Shown here piece by piece: positions 38,801 to 47,094 of a stretch of DNA of 64,000 nt. The DNA lies in assembly GCF_049537155.1 (NCBI RefSeq), contig NZ_JBMVQZ010000002.1:365310-429309 (forward strand), written 5' to 3'. The stretch comes from Limisphaera sp049537155 (GTDB lineage Bacteria; Verrucomicrobiota; Verrucomicrobiia; Limisphaerales; Limisphaeraceae). Below the pieces are notes generated by a model. It had not been told where the DNA came from and ran no database searches. It worked only from the letters and a program-made list of their open reading frames with translations. How positions within the stretch are numbered: the first letter of the stretch is position 1; every line of letters begins with the position of its first letter. The translations under genes and the position numbers were made by a program.

Positions 38801-38938
38801 CGCCTCGGGCGATTCCCGGGTGTAGTCCCTGCCCTCGGTGCCGAATCCGGAGGGCGTCACGAGGGCGAAGCTGATCCCGAACACGGCTGCCAGAGGAAGG
38901 TGAGAGGCTTTCATGGTTGGTCTCGCGATGGTGTTCAT
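35843..38938 (-). CDS. Tandem alpha-L-fucosidase, two GH29 domains in one protein
   Basis: The 1031-residue protein has an export signal (1-34) and two complete GH29 catalytic domains. The first (about 45-380) has ARFGLFLHWGVYAVPAGEWEG, TSKHHDGFCLWDS and nucleophile candidate D231 (GILWFDGEWE). The second (about 485-835) has ARFGMFIHWGVYAVPAGVYKG, TSKHHDGFALFDS and D669 (AVLWWDTPVD). Each is followed by a beta-domain (PGLVNSPLRARFLADD; PGLKNPIQKAWLLADR). The last 150 residues form a carbohydrate-binding-like beta-sandwich (RYEPDRTKRCIGFW...WVSWDVELDRPRRYRIRL). GH29 enzymes release alpha-L-fucose. Two catalytic domains on one chain are unusual. The protein is likely secreted or in the periplasm. 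Confidence 0.93.
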   Translation of the reverse strand: MNTIARPTMKASHLPLAAVFGISFALVTPSGFGTEGRDYTRESPEAKARRMAWFEEARFGLFLHWGVYAVPAGEWEGKTHYGEWFLEETRMPVSQYEKFADQFNPVRYDARTWVRLAKAAGMKYIVITSKHHDGFCLWDSAVTDWDIGRTPFGRAGRDPLKELAEACREEGIRLCFYYSIMDWHHPDWGTRRPWNDRASGTPDMDRYVQYMKAQLRELITRYGPLGILWFDGEWESPWTHERGVDLYNHVRSLQPDIIVNNRVGKGRAGMQGMDRGRGVGDYGTPEQEIPATGFGPGVYWESCMTMNDHWGYNKHDQNWKSTRVLIRNLVDCASKGGNYLLNIGPTAEGTFPEPAVQRLQEIGRWMSRNSESIYGTKASPFESLPFGRCTQKPLRSGNTILYLHVFERPADGRLLLPGLVNSPLRARFLADDTPLRARATEAGVVVELPETLPDPDVTVVALEIRGKPRVIKPDPYADETPEQRDARMRWWREARFGMFIHWGVYAVPAGVYKGQRIPRLGEWIMNRAKIPVAEYREFARSFNPVFYDPDAWVRLAKEAGMKYIIITSKHHDGFALFDSQASDWDVVDATPYGRDLLLPLAAACRKHGIKLGFYYSQAQDWVNGGSASGGKWDPAQERDMDDYIRNVAVPQVREILTRYGEFPAVLWWDTPVDMNRERADQLIRLLRLKPGIIHNNRLGGGYRGDTETPEQYIPATGYPDGRDFEVCMTINDTWGYKSWDHNWKSTETLIRNLIDIASKGGNYLLNVGPMADGRIPEPSVQRLKEIGAWMKINGEAIYGTRASPFRRLPWGRCTVKPDGRHTILYLHVFQWPTNGQLVVPGLKNPIQKAWLLADRRARLSIEAGEGTQIIRVPAVAPDPIATVVAARIPGRPEVEPLPFYPEADGRLLLDAMEATLHGSQLRYEPDRTKRCIGFWTDPNEWVSWDVELDRPRRYRIRLSTAAEAEGARLVLRARSARLEVAIPQTGDYTRFRETDAGVLELPAGRFTLEVRPVTQGWRPVNLRFLRLEPAD

Positions 38939-39130
38939 GGGCGGTTCTCAGCCGGGCATCGCCCGGACGGGACGCAGTCGCGCTGCGCCTCCTCCGTTCG
39001 ATTCCCGCCCCACGTGTATGCTGCAGGGGTCTCCTGAATCAACAGCTTTTCCACCGGGCGGCGGTTGTCGGCCAGGTCGCGGTTGTCCGACGGCTCCTGA
39101 AGCCGGGGCCGACCGGGCTTCGGCGGCCGT

Positions 39131-40711
39131 TCAGCGGGAGCCTCTGCGGCGGGTCACCCAGGAACGCAGGAGTTGACTCAGTTCCTCGGCCAACGGCACC
39201 CGTGTCGCGCGGGCGAGCAGGGCGTATACGAGGGTGCCGGCGGCGCCCGGAACGAAGACGTGGGCAAGTCGCCCGGTCAGCGTGTCCGGGGGCCATTGGA
39301 CCGCGCTTCCGTGCCGGACCCACCAAGTGACTCCGGCGGTGAGCACCGCCATGCCGGCCACGCGGAGGGTCAGGCCCCGCAGGTCGCCCCACTCCAGGTG
39401 CCGGAGTTTGCGTCGCAGAGCGTAAGCCAGCAGGACCGCGTTGAGGGCGGAGGTCAGCGTGTTGGCCAGGCCGAAGCCCCCCTGGCGGAGCGGAAACACC
39501 AGCACGGCGGACAGGACCAGGTTGAGCGTCAGACAGACGATGCTGATGCGCATGGGGGTGAAGGTGTCGTCCAGGGCGTAGAATGCGCGGGCCAGAACAT
39601 TGACCAGCGAATAGGCGACCAGGCTGGGTGCCAGACACTGGAGCGCCCAGGCGGTTCGCAGGGTGGCATCCGGTCCGAACCGCCGCCCCTCGAACAACAG
39701 GCGAACGATGGGCTCGGCCAGGACCACCAACATCACCGCCGCCCAAACGTTGACCACCAGGAGGTGCCCCATGCCGTGCCGCAGCGACCGGCGAAACTCC
39801 GGCCAATCCTTCGAGGCCGCCAATCCGGAGAGCGCGGGCAGCAGGTAGGTGGCCACCGAGATGCCGAACACGCCCTGGGGCAGTTCCATCAGGCGCACCG
39901 CATAGTTGTAGGGCGCGATCACCGGCGCGTGCGGGCGGTCCACCCAGAGCCCGAGCATCTGCACCATCATCACGTTGATGTGGAAGGCGGCCACGCCGAT
40001 GGTCCCCGGAATCATGCGGCGGACGACCTCCCGCACCGTCGGGTCGCGCCACGGCGACACCCAGTGGTAGCGGAACCCCTCCCGATGCAGCGCGGGCCAT
40101 TGAAAGGCCGCCTGGGCCAGGCCGGCGATCAACACTCCCCATGCCAGTGCGTAGATCTGCTCGTGCAGTTCCCGGCCCCACCGCGGTGCCACCACCAGTA
40201 CGAAGGCGATCATCACCACGTTCAGCATCGCCGCGCCCATGGCCGGGAGAAAAAAGTAACCCCGGGCATTCAGCATCCCCATCAGCACGGCCGTCAGACA
40301 CACCGGCAGCATGTAGGGAAACATGATCCGCAACAGCGAAAGCATGAGGTGCACGCGGCCTTCCCAGGTGCCGAACTCCAGCGCGGCCGACACGCCCAGC
40401 AGTACCAGCAGGATCACGCCCGCAGCCGCCACCACCAGACCAGAGATCACCGCGTTGGCCGCCCCCCACATCGCGGCCGGGTCGCCGCTGCGTTCCTTCT
40501 GTTTGAAGATCGGGATGAACGCCGCCGTCAGGGCTCCTTCGCCCAGCAGGCGCCGGAACAGGTTGGGCATGGTGAACGCCACCTGAAAGGCGCCGGCCAC
40601 CCAGCCGTCCCCCATGAAGCGCGCGTAGACCATCTCCCGCACCATGCCGAGGATCCGGCTGGTCAGTGTGGCCAGGGCCATGGCACCGGACGACTTGAGC
40701 AGCTGCGACAT
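39131..40711 (-). CDS. murJ: Lipid II flippase MurJ
   Basis: The 526-residue protein is a MurJ/MviN homologue: SSGAMALATLTSRILGMVREMVYARF at the start, FTMPNLFRRLLGEGALTAAFIPIF, PQGVFGISVATYLLPALSG and VNVLARAFYALDDTFTPMRI. It is expected to have 14 membrane helices. It flips lipid-linked peptidoglycan precursor across the inner membrane. It stands alone; the gaps to both neighbours are under 200 bp and no operon partner is obvious. Confidence 0.95.
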   Translation of the reverse strand: MSQLLKSSGAMALATLTSRILGMVREMVYARFMGDGWVAGAFQVAFTMPNLFRRLLGEGALTAAFIPIFKQKERSGDPAAMWGAANAVISGLVVAAAGVILLVLLGVSAALEFGTWEGRVHLMLSLLRIMFPYMLPVCLTAVLMGMLNARGYFFLPAMGAAMLNVVMIAFVLVVAPRWGRELHEQIYALAWGVLIAGLAQAAFQWPALHREGFRYHWVSPWRDPTVREVVRRMIPGTIGVAAFHINVMMVQMLGLWVDRPHAPVIAPYNYAVRLMELPQGVFGISVATYLLPALSGLAASKDWPEFRRSLRHGMGHLLVVNVWAAVMLVVLAEPIVRLLFEGRRFGPDATLRTAWALQCLAPSLVAYSLVNVLARAFYALDDTFTPMRISIVCLTLNLVLSAVLVFPLRQGGFGLANTLTSALNAVLLAYALRRKLRHLEWGDLRGLTLRVAGMAVLTAGVTWWVRHGSAVQWPPDTLTGRLAHVFVPGAAGTLVYALLARATRVPLAEELSQLLRSWVTRRRGSR

Positions 40712-40854
40712 CGTGGCGCCGCAGTGTAAGGACCGCGGCTGCGGGCACCAAGGTGCAAACTGGAGTCGTCCCCTTGGTTTGCGTTCGAGCCGCGTGCAGC
40801 CGCTGTGACGGGATCACCCGGGGCGGGCTGTTGCCTGCCCGTGCGAGCGGATGG

Positions 40855-41619
40855 TCACGGCCGGTACCAGTCCCGGATGCGCACTTCGATGCCGCCCTGC
40901 TGCTCCACCAGCCGGCCGAACCGTTCGACGTCCGAGCCCCGGTAGTGGTAGGGATACACGATTCGCGGGCGGAAGGCGCGCACGGCATCGGCCGCCTGTT
41001 CCACGGTCATCGTGTACGGCAGGTTCATGCAGACGAAGGCAATGTGAATGTCCCGCAACCGGCGCATCTCCGGAATGTCTTCCGTGTCCCCGCTGATGTA
41101 CACGCGGCTGGAACCGGCGGCGACAACGTAGCCGTTGCCGCGACCGCGCGGGTGGTAGCGGAGACGGTCCGGCGTGAGGTTGTACATGGGCACCGCCTCG
41201 ATGGTGAAGTCGAGCACCTTGGTCACCTGCCCGTTGGTCAGCACCGTCGTCCGGCTTCGCATCTCTTCCGTGAGGCGCTCGGCCACCGCCTGTGGGGCCA
41301 CCAGACGCGTGGTTTCCCTGCATACCGCATGCAGGGTGTCCAGGTTGAAATGGTCGCCGTGAATGTCGGTGATCAACACCAGGTCCGGCCGCGGCAACTT
41401 GACGAAACGCTCCGTGGGCCCCACGGGATCCACGTAGAGGACCTTGTCGTTCCACCCGAGTGCGAACGTGGCGTGTTGAACGGGGTGCACGATCCATGTG
41501 CCCCCGCCCGCGGGAATCCGGTCCCCGCTCATTGCCGGAGGGGACTCGGCCGCGGTGAGGCGGAGGGCAAGCAGGAGGACGCCTGTCAGGGAGGGACAAG
41601 CTGAAAACCGGGTGTTCAT
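40855..41619 (-). CDS. Exported MBL-fold hydrolase, UlaG-like
   Basis: The 254-residue protein has a signal peptide (about 1-24). The metallo-beta-lactamase fold is of the UlaG-like 'beta-lactamase superfamily' type: GTWIVHPVQHATFALGWNDKVLYVDPVGP, metal motif TDIHGDHFN, SRVYISGDTEDIPEMR and YPYHYRGSD. The first metal-binding motif has the form HxDH. The substrate is not known; secreted members with this layout are common in Verrucomicrobia and Bacteroidetes. Confidence 0.88.
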   Translation of the reverse strand: MNTRFSACPSLTGVLLLALRLTAAESPPAMSGDRIPAGGGTWIVHPVQHATFALGWNDKVLYVDPVGPTERFVKLPRPDLVLITDIHGDHFNLDTLHAVCRETTRLVAPQAVAERLTEEMRSRTTVLTNGQVTKVLDFTIEAVPMYNLTPDRLRYHPRGRGNGYVVAAGSSRVYISGDTEDIPEMRRLRDIHIAFVCMNLPYTMTVEQAADAVRAFRPRIVYPYHYRGSDVERFGRLVEQQGGIEVRIRDWYRP

Positions 41620-41723
41620 GGCCTCAGCGTGACGCGGTCGGGATCCGGTGACAAGAGTCTCTTTCAGGGCGGGGCGCCTGGAACGGATCGGGCCCGGCGG
41701 GAGGGTGGGTCACGGGTCAAGCA

Positions 41724-41752
41724 AAAGGGCGGCCCCGGCAGGACCGCCCTTT
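41724..41752 (-). terminator. Terminator downstream of the DUF1080 gene
   Basis: A 9-bp stem pairs 41724-41732 (AAAGGGCGG) with 41744-41752 (CCGCCCTTT) around an 11-base loop, 34 bp after the stop codon at 41787 on the minus strand. Read on that strand the stem ends in a T-rich tail. The A/T ends make it work in either direction. Confidence 0.75.
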
Positions 41753-41786
41753 CGACTGAGTACGAGGCCTTTCCGGACGGGGTGCC

Positions 41787-42422
41787 TCAGTCGAGCCGTT
41801 TCACGCGGATGTTGCGGTAGCGCACGATGCTGTTGGGGTCATGCGCCTGGAGGGCGAAGGTTCCCTCGCCGAGTTTACGTTCGAAGGGCCGGCCGGGCTG
41901 GGCGCCCTCGGGCTCGACATATTGCAGGACGATGGTGCCGTCCACCTTGACCGTGATGGTGCGGCCTTCCACGATGATTTCCTGGGTCCACCACTTGCGA
42001 TCCTGCGAGAAGGCGTGGCCCACGTTGACAATCCCGTACAAGCTGCCGGTCTTGATCCAGTCGGAGTGCGTGCAGTTGACCTGGGATTCGAAACCCGCCC
42101 GTGGCCAGTCGCGCTCCTGATAGCGGGTGTGGAAGTAAATCCCCCCGTTGGAACCGGGTTCCGTCATCACTTCCACCTTGAGATGAAAGTTTCTGAAGGG
42201 CCGACCGTCGCCCTCGTAGAAGAGGTGGGAACGGGGACCGTGCGCCACGAACGCGCCGTCTTCGATGCGCCAACTGTCGGGATTCTCCGCGGATTTCCGC
42301 CAGCCCGTGAAGGTCTTGCCGTCCATCAGGGGGACGAAGCCTTCCTCCACCTCCGCGGCCCCGGCGTTTGCGATCATTAGAACACTGGTGAGGACTGCAA
42401 CGCTGAGCAAGGTTCGTTTCAT
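41787..42422 (-). CDS. Exported DUF1080 protein (3-keto-disaccharide hydrolase type)
   Basis: The 211-residue protein has a signal peptide (1-22) and one DUF1080 jelly-roll: GFVPLMDGKTFTGWRKSAENPDSWRIEDGAFVA, FHLKVEVMTEPGSNGGIYFHTRYQ, GFESQVNCTHSD, TQEIIVEGRTITVKVDGTIVLQYVEP and FALQAHDPNSIVRYRNIRVKRL. These proteins bind or cleave sugars; a few family members hydrolyse 3-keto-glycosides. It is monocistronic with its own terminator. Confidence 0.92.
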   Translation of the reverse strand: MKRTLLSVAVLTSVLMIANAGAAEVEEGFVPLMDGKTFTGWRKSAENPDSWRIEDGAFVAHGPRSHLFYEGDGRPFRNFHLKVEVMTEPGSNGGIYFHTRYQERDWPRAGFESQVNCTHSDWIKTGSLYGIVNVGHAFSQDRKWWTQEIIVEGRTITVKVDGTIVLQYVEPEGAQPGRPFERKLGEGTFALQAHDPNSIVRYRNIRVKRLD

Positions 42423-43029
42423 GAGGGCAAGGTACCGGCCGGTGGTGTGGTGACAAGTGGAAAGGCGCCCGCCCGGGGACCGTCATTTCAATGGCCGGTG
42501 GTTCGAGCCAGCCGACCCGGTCCGGTGGGCCTCCGGTTTTCGCGGCCCGCGTCCGGGCACGTTGGCGGGTCTTCCTCCCGGTGGCACGTCGCCACCGCGG
42601 TGCGGTCCGGCAAGACGGTCGGGCTGATGGAGAATGTCTGCTCTCCAGCCGCGTGTGCGCGGCTGCTTCGGGATGGGTGGTTGCCGGTGTGGTGCGGGCT
42701 GGCCGCGGCGCAGAATGTGGACCGGGTCGGTTCGCTTCGATGCCGCGCGCGCCTCCGTCGCTTTCAGTCCGGGCGGTGAGGAAGCGGTGCCGATCTCGCG
42801 GGACGTCCCCAGGTGTGTGTGGCCCGGTGACGTGCTCCGGTTGGAGATGAAAGGGCAATTGGGATCGATGGAAAGGGGGGTGCCGGACGGGTCGGGTCCG
42901 GCGGGGGGCAAAACGCCGTCTCGCATGCGGCCTCCACCCGGCGGGGGAAAGCCGGCGACAGGTCCGGTGCGGCGTTTGCGGGGGCCGGAGGGCGTCCTGA
43001 AGAGGTCGTTTTTTTGGAAAAGAAACCCC
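42423..43029. other. Gene-free stretch upstream of the ribosomal cluster
   Basis: About 600 bp between the divergent DUF1080 gene and the ribosomal promoter. Open frames exist on both strands, but their predicted products are Pro/Arg-rich and show no fold or family. Nothing else was seen. Confidence 0.5.
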
Positions 43030-43057
43030 TTGCGCGGTTGGGAACGGCTGCTATACT
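43030..43057 (+). promoter_or_regulatory. Sigma-70 promoter of the ribosomal protein cluster
   Basis: TTGCGC (43030-43035) and TATACT (43052-43057) are separated by 16 bases, a strong -10 and a fair -35. Transcription would start near 43064, leaving a leader of about 130 bases before rplB. It is the best promoter pair seen in the window and faces the cluster. Confidence 0.75.
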
Positions 43058-43195
43058 TCCTGCTCCGTTTCGCCCCGGAAAGTGGGTGCGAAGCACGGAC
43101 AGCACTGCGTGTGCGGGCCGAGAACCGAACCTGTTTGGGTCGGGAGTGATGGTCCGCTACTCCTGAAACGTGGCTGACAAACGAGTGCACGTATT

Positions 43196-44050
43196 ATGCC
43201 TGTAAAGACTTTTCGACCGCTGACGCCGTCGTTGCGGTTCAAGACGGTCGCGGACTTCAGTGAGATCACGAAGACGCGGCCGGAGAAGAAGCTGGTCGTC
43301 ACGCGCAAGAAGACCGGCGGCCGCAACATGTACGGCCGGATCACCGCGCGCGGCATTGGTGGCGGTCACAAACAGAAGATCCGCCTGGTGGATTTCAAGC
43401 GGGACAAGCACGGGGTGGAAGCCACCGTGGTGGCGATCGAGTACGATCCGAATCGTTCCGCGCGGCTGGCCCTGTTGCAGTATGCCGACGGGGAGAAGCG
43501 TTACATCATCGCGCCCAACGGGCTGAAGGTGGGGGCCAAGGTGATGAGCGGTCCCGATGCTCCGCCCGAACCGGGCAACAGCCTGCCGCTGAAGGCCATT
43601 CCCATCGGCATGCAGATTCACAACATTGAACTGGTGCCGGGACGGGGCGCGCAGCTGGTCCGCAGCGCGGGGTCGGCTGCCACGTTGATGTCGCGCGACG
43701 GCGGTTATGCCCAGATCCGCCTTCCCTCCGGCGAGATCCGGCTGATCCACGAGAACTGCTACGCCACGATCGGTCAGGTGGGCAACCTGGACCACAACAA
43801 CATCGTGTTGGGCAAGGCGGGTCGGAGCCGTCATCTGGGGATCCGGCCGATCACCCGAGGTGTGGCGCGCAACCCGGTGGATCACCCCAACGGTGGGGGC
43901 GCCGGCAAGGCCAAATCGGGTGGCGGCTGGCACCAGCTCACCTCGCCTTGGGGTTTGCTGGCCAAGGGTGGCCGCACGCGGGACCGGCACAAGCCGTCCA
44001 ATCGGTTCATCTTGGTGCGCCGGAACGGGTTGCCGATGAAACGGAAATAA
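43196..44050 (+). CDS. rplB: 50S ribosomal protein L2
   Basis: The 284-residue protein is L2: KTGGRNMYGRITARGIGGGHKQKIRLVDFKR and the loop VDHPNGGGAGKAKSGGG with the conserved His near the peptidyl transferase centre. It opens the cluster. The genes that usually come before it (rpsJ, rplC, rplD, rplW) are absent, and the DUF1080 gene runs the other way. The ribosome binding site before ATG 43196 is poor. Confidence 0.97.
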   Translation: MPVKTFRPLTPSLRFKTVADFSEITKTRPEKKLVVTRKKTGGRNMYGRITARGIGGGHKQKIRLVDFKRDKHGVEATVVAIEYDPNRSARLALLQYADGEKRYIIAPNGLKVGAKVMSGPDAPPEPGNSLPLKAIPIGMQIHNIELVPGRGAQLVRSAGSAATLMSRDGGYAQIRLPSGEIRLIHENCYATIGQVGNLDHNNIVLGKAGRSRHLGIRPITRGVARNPVDHPNGGGAGKAKSGGGWHQLTSPWGLLAKGGRTRDRHKPSNRFILVRRNGLPMKRK

Positions 44051-44056
44051 CGAGCC

Positions 44057-44335
44057 ATGGGTCGTTCGCTCAAAAAAGGTCCATTTGTCGATCCGAGCCT
44101 GATGGAGAAGATCCAGAAGGCCCGGGCCAGCGGGTCGCGGGCTCCGATTCGGACCTGGTCCCGCCGGTCGGTGATCACCCCGGAGTTTGTGGGGCTGACG
44201 TTCAACGTGCACAACGGGAAGATCTTCCAGCCGGTGTTCGTGACCGAGAACATGGTGGGACACCGGTTGGGCGAGTTTGCGCCCACGCGGACCTTCCGGA
44301 AACACGGGGCGCACACGGCCAAGGCGGAGAAGTGA
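44057..44335 (+). CDS. rpsS: 30S ribosomal protein S19
   Basis: The 92-residue protein reads MGRSLKKGPFVDPSLMEKI, ending GEFAPTRTFRKHGAHTAKAEK, which is standard S19. It starts 6 bp after rplB, in the conserved order L2-S19-L22-S3. Confidence 0.97.
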   Translation: MGRSLKKGPFVDPSLMEKIQKARASGSRAPIRTWSRRSVITPEFVGLTFNVHNGKIFQPVFVTENMVGHRLGEFAPTRTFRKHGAHTAKAEK

Positions 44336-44336
44336 T

Positions 44337-44690
44337 ATGGAAGTGTACGCCGTCACACGGAACGTGCCGATGTCGGCGCAAAAGATGCGCGAGGTGGTGC
44401 GGCAGATCCAGGGTCTGCCGGCCGTGCAGGCCAGGCAACTGCTGAGCTTCATCCCGCGCAAGGGGGCCCGGTACGCGGAACTGACGTTGCGTTCGGCGCT
44501 GGCCAATGCCGAGGAACTGGCCCGGCAGGGCAAGTTCGACCGTGTGCCGCCGGAACGGTGGCGGGTGCGGCTGGCGGTGGCCGAGACGGGGGTCACCTAC
44601 AAGCGGTGGATCCCCAAGGCCCGGGGATCGGCCGGCCCGATTCGGAAGCGCCACTGTCACGTGCGGATCGTTTTGAGCACCGAAGACTGA
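44337..44690 (+). CDS. rplV: 50S ribosomal protein L22
   Basis: The 117-residue protein starts MEVYAVTRNVPMSAQKMREVV and ends SAGPIRKRHCHVRIVLST, with the exit-tunnel hairpin region near TYKRWIPKARGSAG. ATG 44337 is one base after the rpsS stop; the longer frame upstream is inside rpsS and was rejected. Confidence 0.96.
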   Translation: MEVYAVTRNVPMSAQKMREVVRQIQGLPAVQARQLLSFIPRKGARYAELTLRSALANAEELARQGKFDRVPPERWRVRLAVAETGVTYKRWIPKARGSAGPIRKRHCHVRIVLSTED

Positions 44691-44706
44691 ACAACCTTTT
44701 GCGCGT

Positions 44707-45411
44707 ATGGGTCAAAAGACCAATCCCATCGGCCTGCGGGTCACGGTCAACAAGGACTGGCGTTCCCAGTGGTTCGCCAACAAGCGGGACTTTCCGAAGC
44801 TGGTGGCCGAGGACTTTGCCATCCGGCAGTACCTCAAGAAGAAGCTCGAATCGGCCTCGGTCTCCCGGATCCTGATCGAGCGTGCGGCCAACCGGTGTCG
44901 TGTCACCATCCGGACCGCGCGGCCCGGCGTGGTCATCGGGCGCAAGGGCGCCGAGATTGACCGGATCAAGGAGGAACTGGCCCGGATGACGGGCAAGGAG
45001 ATCTACATCCACATTGACGACAACTTCAAGCCCGAGGTCGAGGCGCAGTTGATCGCGGAGAACGTGGCGCTCCAGCTGGAACGGCGGGTGTCGTTCCGGC
45101 GGGCGATGAAGAAGGCGATTCAATCGGCCCGGGACTGCCGCGACGTCAAGATCGAGGGCATCAAGATTCGATGCGCGGGCCGTCTGGGAGGGGCCGAGCT
45201 GGCCCGGGTGGAACAGTATCACTGGGGCCGGGTCCCGCTGCACACCCTGCGGGCGCACATTGACTACGGATTTGCCGAAGCCAACACCGTTTACGGTCGG
45301 ATCGGTGTGAAATGCTGGGTCTGTTTTGGCGAGAGCCCCACCACGGGCAACCGGGGTCGGACGGTGCCGGGTGCCACTGCCACGGTCAACGGGGCCAGGA
45401 CGCAGGCCTGA
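44707..45411 (+). CDS. rpsC: 30S ribosomal protein S3
   Basis: The 234-residue protein starts MGQKTNPIGLRVTVNKDW and has the KH-domain GxxG loop (GVVIGRKGAEIDRIKEEL). The C-terminal half has the IKIRCAGRLGGAELAR segment that faces the mRNA entry site. It lies 16 bp after rplV. Confidence 0.97.
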   Translation: MGQKTNPIGLRVTVNKDWRSQWFANKRDFPKLVAEDFAIRQYLKKKLESASVSRILIERAANRCRVTIRTARPGVVIGRKGAEIDRIKEELARMTGKEIYIHIDDNFKPEVEAQLIAENVALQLERRVSFRRAMKKAIQSARDCRDVKIEGIKIRCAGRLGGAELARVEQYHWGRVPLHTLRAHIDYGFAEANTVYGRIGVKCWVCFGESPTTGNRGRTVPGATATVNGARTQA

Positions 45412-45426
45412 AGGAGGATTTGAGCC

Positions 45427-45846
45427 ATGCCATTGATGCCGGAAAGGGTCAAGTACCGGAAGATGCACCGGGGCAGCCGGGCGGGCATCGCCAGCCGCGG
45501 CAACACGGTGGCTTTCGGTGAGTACGGGTTGCAGGCGTTGGAGCGGTGCTGGCTGGACACCAGGCAGATCGAGGCCGCCCGCGTGGCCATCACCCGCCAC
45601 ATGAAACGCCACGGCAAGCTCTGGATCCGGGTCTTCCCGCAAAAGTCGTACACGAAGAAGCCGTTGGAAACCCGCATGGGCAAGGGCAAGGGTCCGGTGG
45701 AATCGTGGGTGGCGGTGGTTCGGCCGGCGCAGATCCTTTTTGAAGTGGATGGTGTGCCCGAGTCGGTGGCGCGGGAGGCCATGCGCCTGGCGGCCAGCAA
45801 ACTGCCGATTGCGACCCGGTTCGTGACGCGGCATGCCCACGGTTGA
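45427..45846 (+). CDS. rplP: 50S ribosomal protein L16
   Basis: The 139-residue protein starts MPLMPERVKYRKMHRGSRAGIASRGN and has FPQKSYTKKPLETRMGKGKG, the loop near the A-site tRNA. GGAGG lies just upstream of ATG 45427. Confidence 0.97.
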   Translation: MPLMPERVKYRKMHRGSRAGIASRGNTVAFGEYGLQALERCWLDTRQIEAARVAITRHMKRHGKLWIRVFPQKSYTKKPLETRMGKGKGPVESWVAVVRPAQILFEVDGVPESVAREAMRLAASKLPIATRFVTRHAHG

Positions 45847-45877
45847 GACCGGAGGGCGCAACCAGGGAAGACGAGGT

Positions 45878-46096
45878 ATGAAGAAGGACGAGTGGCGCAA
45901 GGTGCAGGAGATGACCCTGCCGGAACTGCAGGCCCGGCTGCGGGAGCTGCGCCAGGAACTTTTCAACCTGCGCCTGCAGAAGGCGACGGCCCAGTTGGAG
46001 AAGCCGTCGAGGCTGCGGCTGTTGCGGCGTGACATCGCGCGTCTGGAGACGCGCGTGACGCAACTGCGCAGGCAGGCGTCCATGCAAGCCAGCTGA
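45878..46096 (+). CDS. rpmC: 50S ribosomal protein L29
   Basis: The 72-residue protein starts MKKDEWRKVQEMTLPELQARL and has LRQELFNLRLQKATAQLEKPSRLRLLRRDIARLETRV, the two-helix L29 fold. The ATG at 45878 was chosen because an upstream start would overlap rplP and add 15 unrelated residues. Confidence 0.95.
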   Translation: MKKDEWRKVQEMTLPELQARLRELRQELFNLRLQKATAQLEKPSRLRLLRRDIARLETRVTQLRRQASMQAS

Positions 46097-46113
46097 GAGA
46101 GGTGGGTTTCACT

Positions 46114-46398
46114 ATGGCAGAGACGCAACCAACGCCGGCGAAATCGCGCGGTCATCGCAAGGAGCGGATCGGCGAGGTGATCGCCGCGCGGATGATGAAG
46201 ACCATCACCGTGCGGGTGGAACGGCGCTTTGCGCATCCGCGCTACCGCAAGATCGTCAAGGCGTACAAGAAATACTACGTGCACGACGAGAAGGGTGAGG
46301 CGCGGGTGGGCGACCGGGTGCGGATCGTGGAGACGCGTCCGCTGTCCAAGACGAAGCGCTGGCGCCTGGTGGAGATTCTGGAGCGTGCGGCTGCCTGA
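46114..46398 (+). CDS. rpsQ: 30S ribosomal protein S17
   Basis: The 94-residue protein has the S17 core RKERIGEVIAARMMKTITVRVERRFAHPRYRK, VGDRVRIVETRPLSKTKRWRLVEIL. The ATG at 46114 follows GAGAGAGG; an upstream GTG (46102) would add only four residues. The first 15 residues are a small Thr/Pro-rich extension. Confidence 0.95.
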   Translation: MAETQPTPAKSRGHRKERIGEVIAARMMKTITVRVERRFAHPRYRKIVKAYKKYYVHDEKGEARVGDRVRIVETRPLSKTKRWRLVEILERAAA

Positions 46399-46410
46399 TG
46401 GGAGGGACCT

Positions 46411-46776
46411 ATGCTGCAGGTACGATCGCATTTGGAAGTGGCGGACAACACGGGGGCCAAGATCGCCTGGGCCATCGGCGTGCTGGGGCGCAACCAGCGA
46501 TATGCCCGTGTGGGCGACGTCATCAAGGTGCACATCAAGGCGGCGGCGCCGGATGGCCAGGTCAAGAAGGGCGACGTCTGCAACGCCGTGGTGGTGCGAA
46601 CCCGGCATCCCATCCGGCGCAGCGACGGTTCCTACCTGCGTTTCGACAGCAACGCGGTGGTATTGATCGACAAGGACAACAACCCGCGCGGTACGCGCAT
46701 ATTCGGGCCGGTGGCTCGTGAACTTCGCGAGAAAAAGTTCATGAAGATCATTTCGCTGGCCCCGGAGGTGATCTGA
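46411..46776 (+). CDS. rplN: 50S ribosomal protein L14
   Basis: The 121-residue protein starts MLQVRSHLEVADNTGAKIAW, with DVIKVHIKAAAPDGQVKKGDV and DNNPRGTRIFGPVARELREKKFMKIISLAPEVI. This is a canonical L14. GGGAGG lies before the ATG. Confidence 0.97.
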   Translation: MLQVRSHLEVADNTGAKIAWAIGVLGRNQRYARVGDVIKVHIKAAAPDGQVKKGDVCNAVVVRTRHPIRRSDGSYLRFDSNAVVLIDKDNNPRGTRIFGPVARELREKKFMKIISLAPEVI

Positions 46777-46782
46777 GCAGCC

Positions 46783-47055
46783 ATGGGCGGATTGCACGTC
46801 AAACGGGGTGACGAAGTGGTGGTGATCGCCGGTGCCCACAAGGGCAAACGCGGCCGGATCATCCACGTGGATCCGAAACGCCAGCGTGTGCTGGTCGAAG
46901 GCGTCAACATGATCAAGCGGCACATGCGCAAGAGCCAGCGCCATCCGCAGGGGGGCATCATCGAGCGGGAGGGGCCCATCCACGTTTCCAACGTCATGCG
47001 CGTGGATGTGTATGAGGCCCGCCGGGCCCGCAAGGGCGCGCCCGCGGCCTCCTGA
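46783..47055 (+). CDS. rplX: 50S ribosomal protein L24
   Basis: The 90-residue protein has the KOW motif GDEVVVIAGAHKGKRGRIIHVDPKRQRVLVEGVNMIKRH and ends IHVSNVMRVD. It is at the short end of the usual 75-105 range. It follows rplN by 6 bp. Confidence 0.95.
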   Translation: MGGLHVKRGDEVVVIAGAHKGKRGRIIHVDPKRQRVLVEGVNMIKRHMRKSQRHPQGGIIEREGPIHVSNVMRVDVYEARRARKGAPAAS

Positions 47056-47094
47056 GCCCGCCAACGGAAAGCTTTCACCGGCTGAATCCGGGTC

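Noticed and set aside
35843..38938. Two separate fucosidase genes misjoined
   Set aside because: The frame is continuous with no stop or second signal peptide between the domains.
42423..43195. A protein gene in the gap before rplB (ORFs on both strands)
   Set aside because: Products are low-complexity and no frame shows conserved features or a ribosome binding site.
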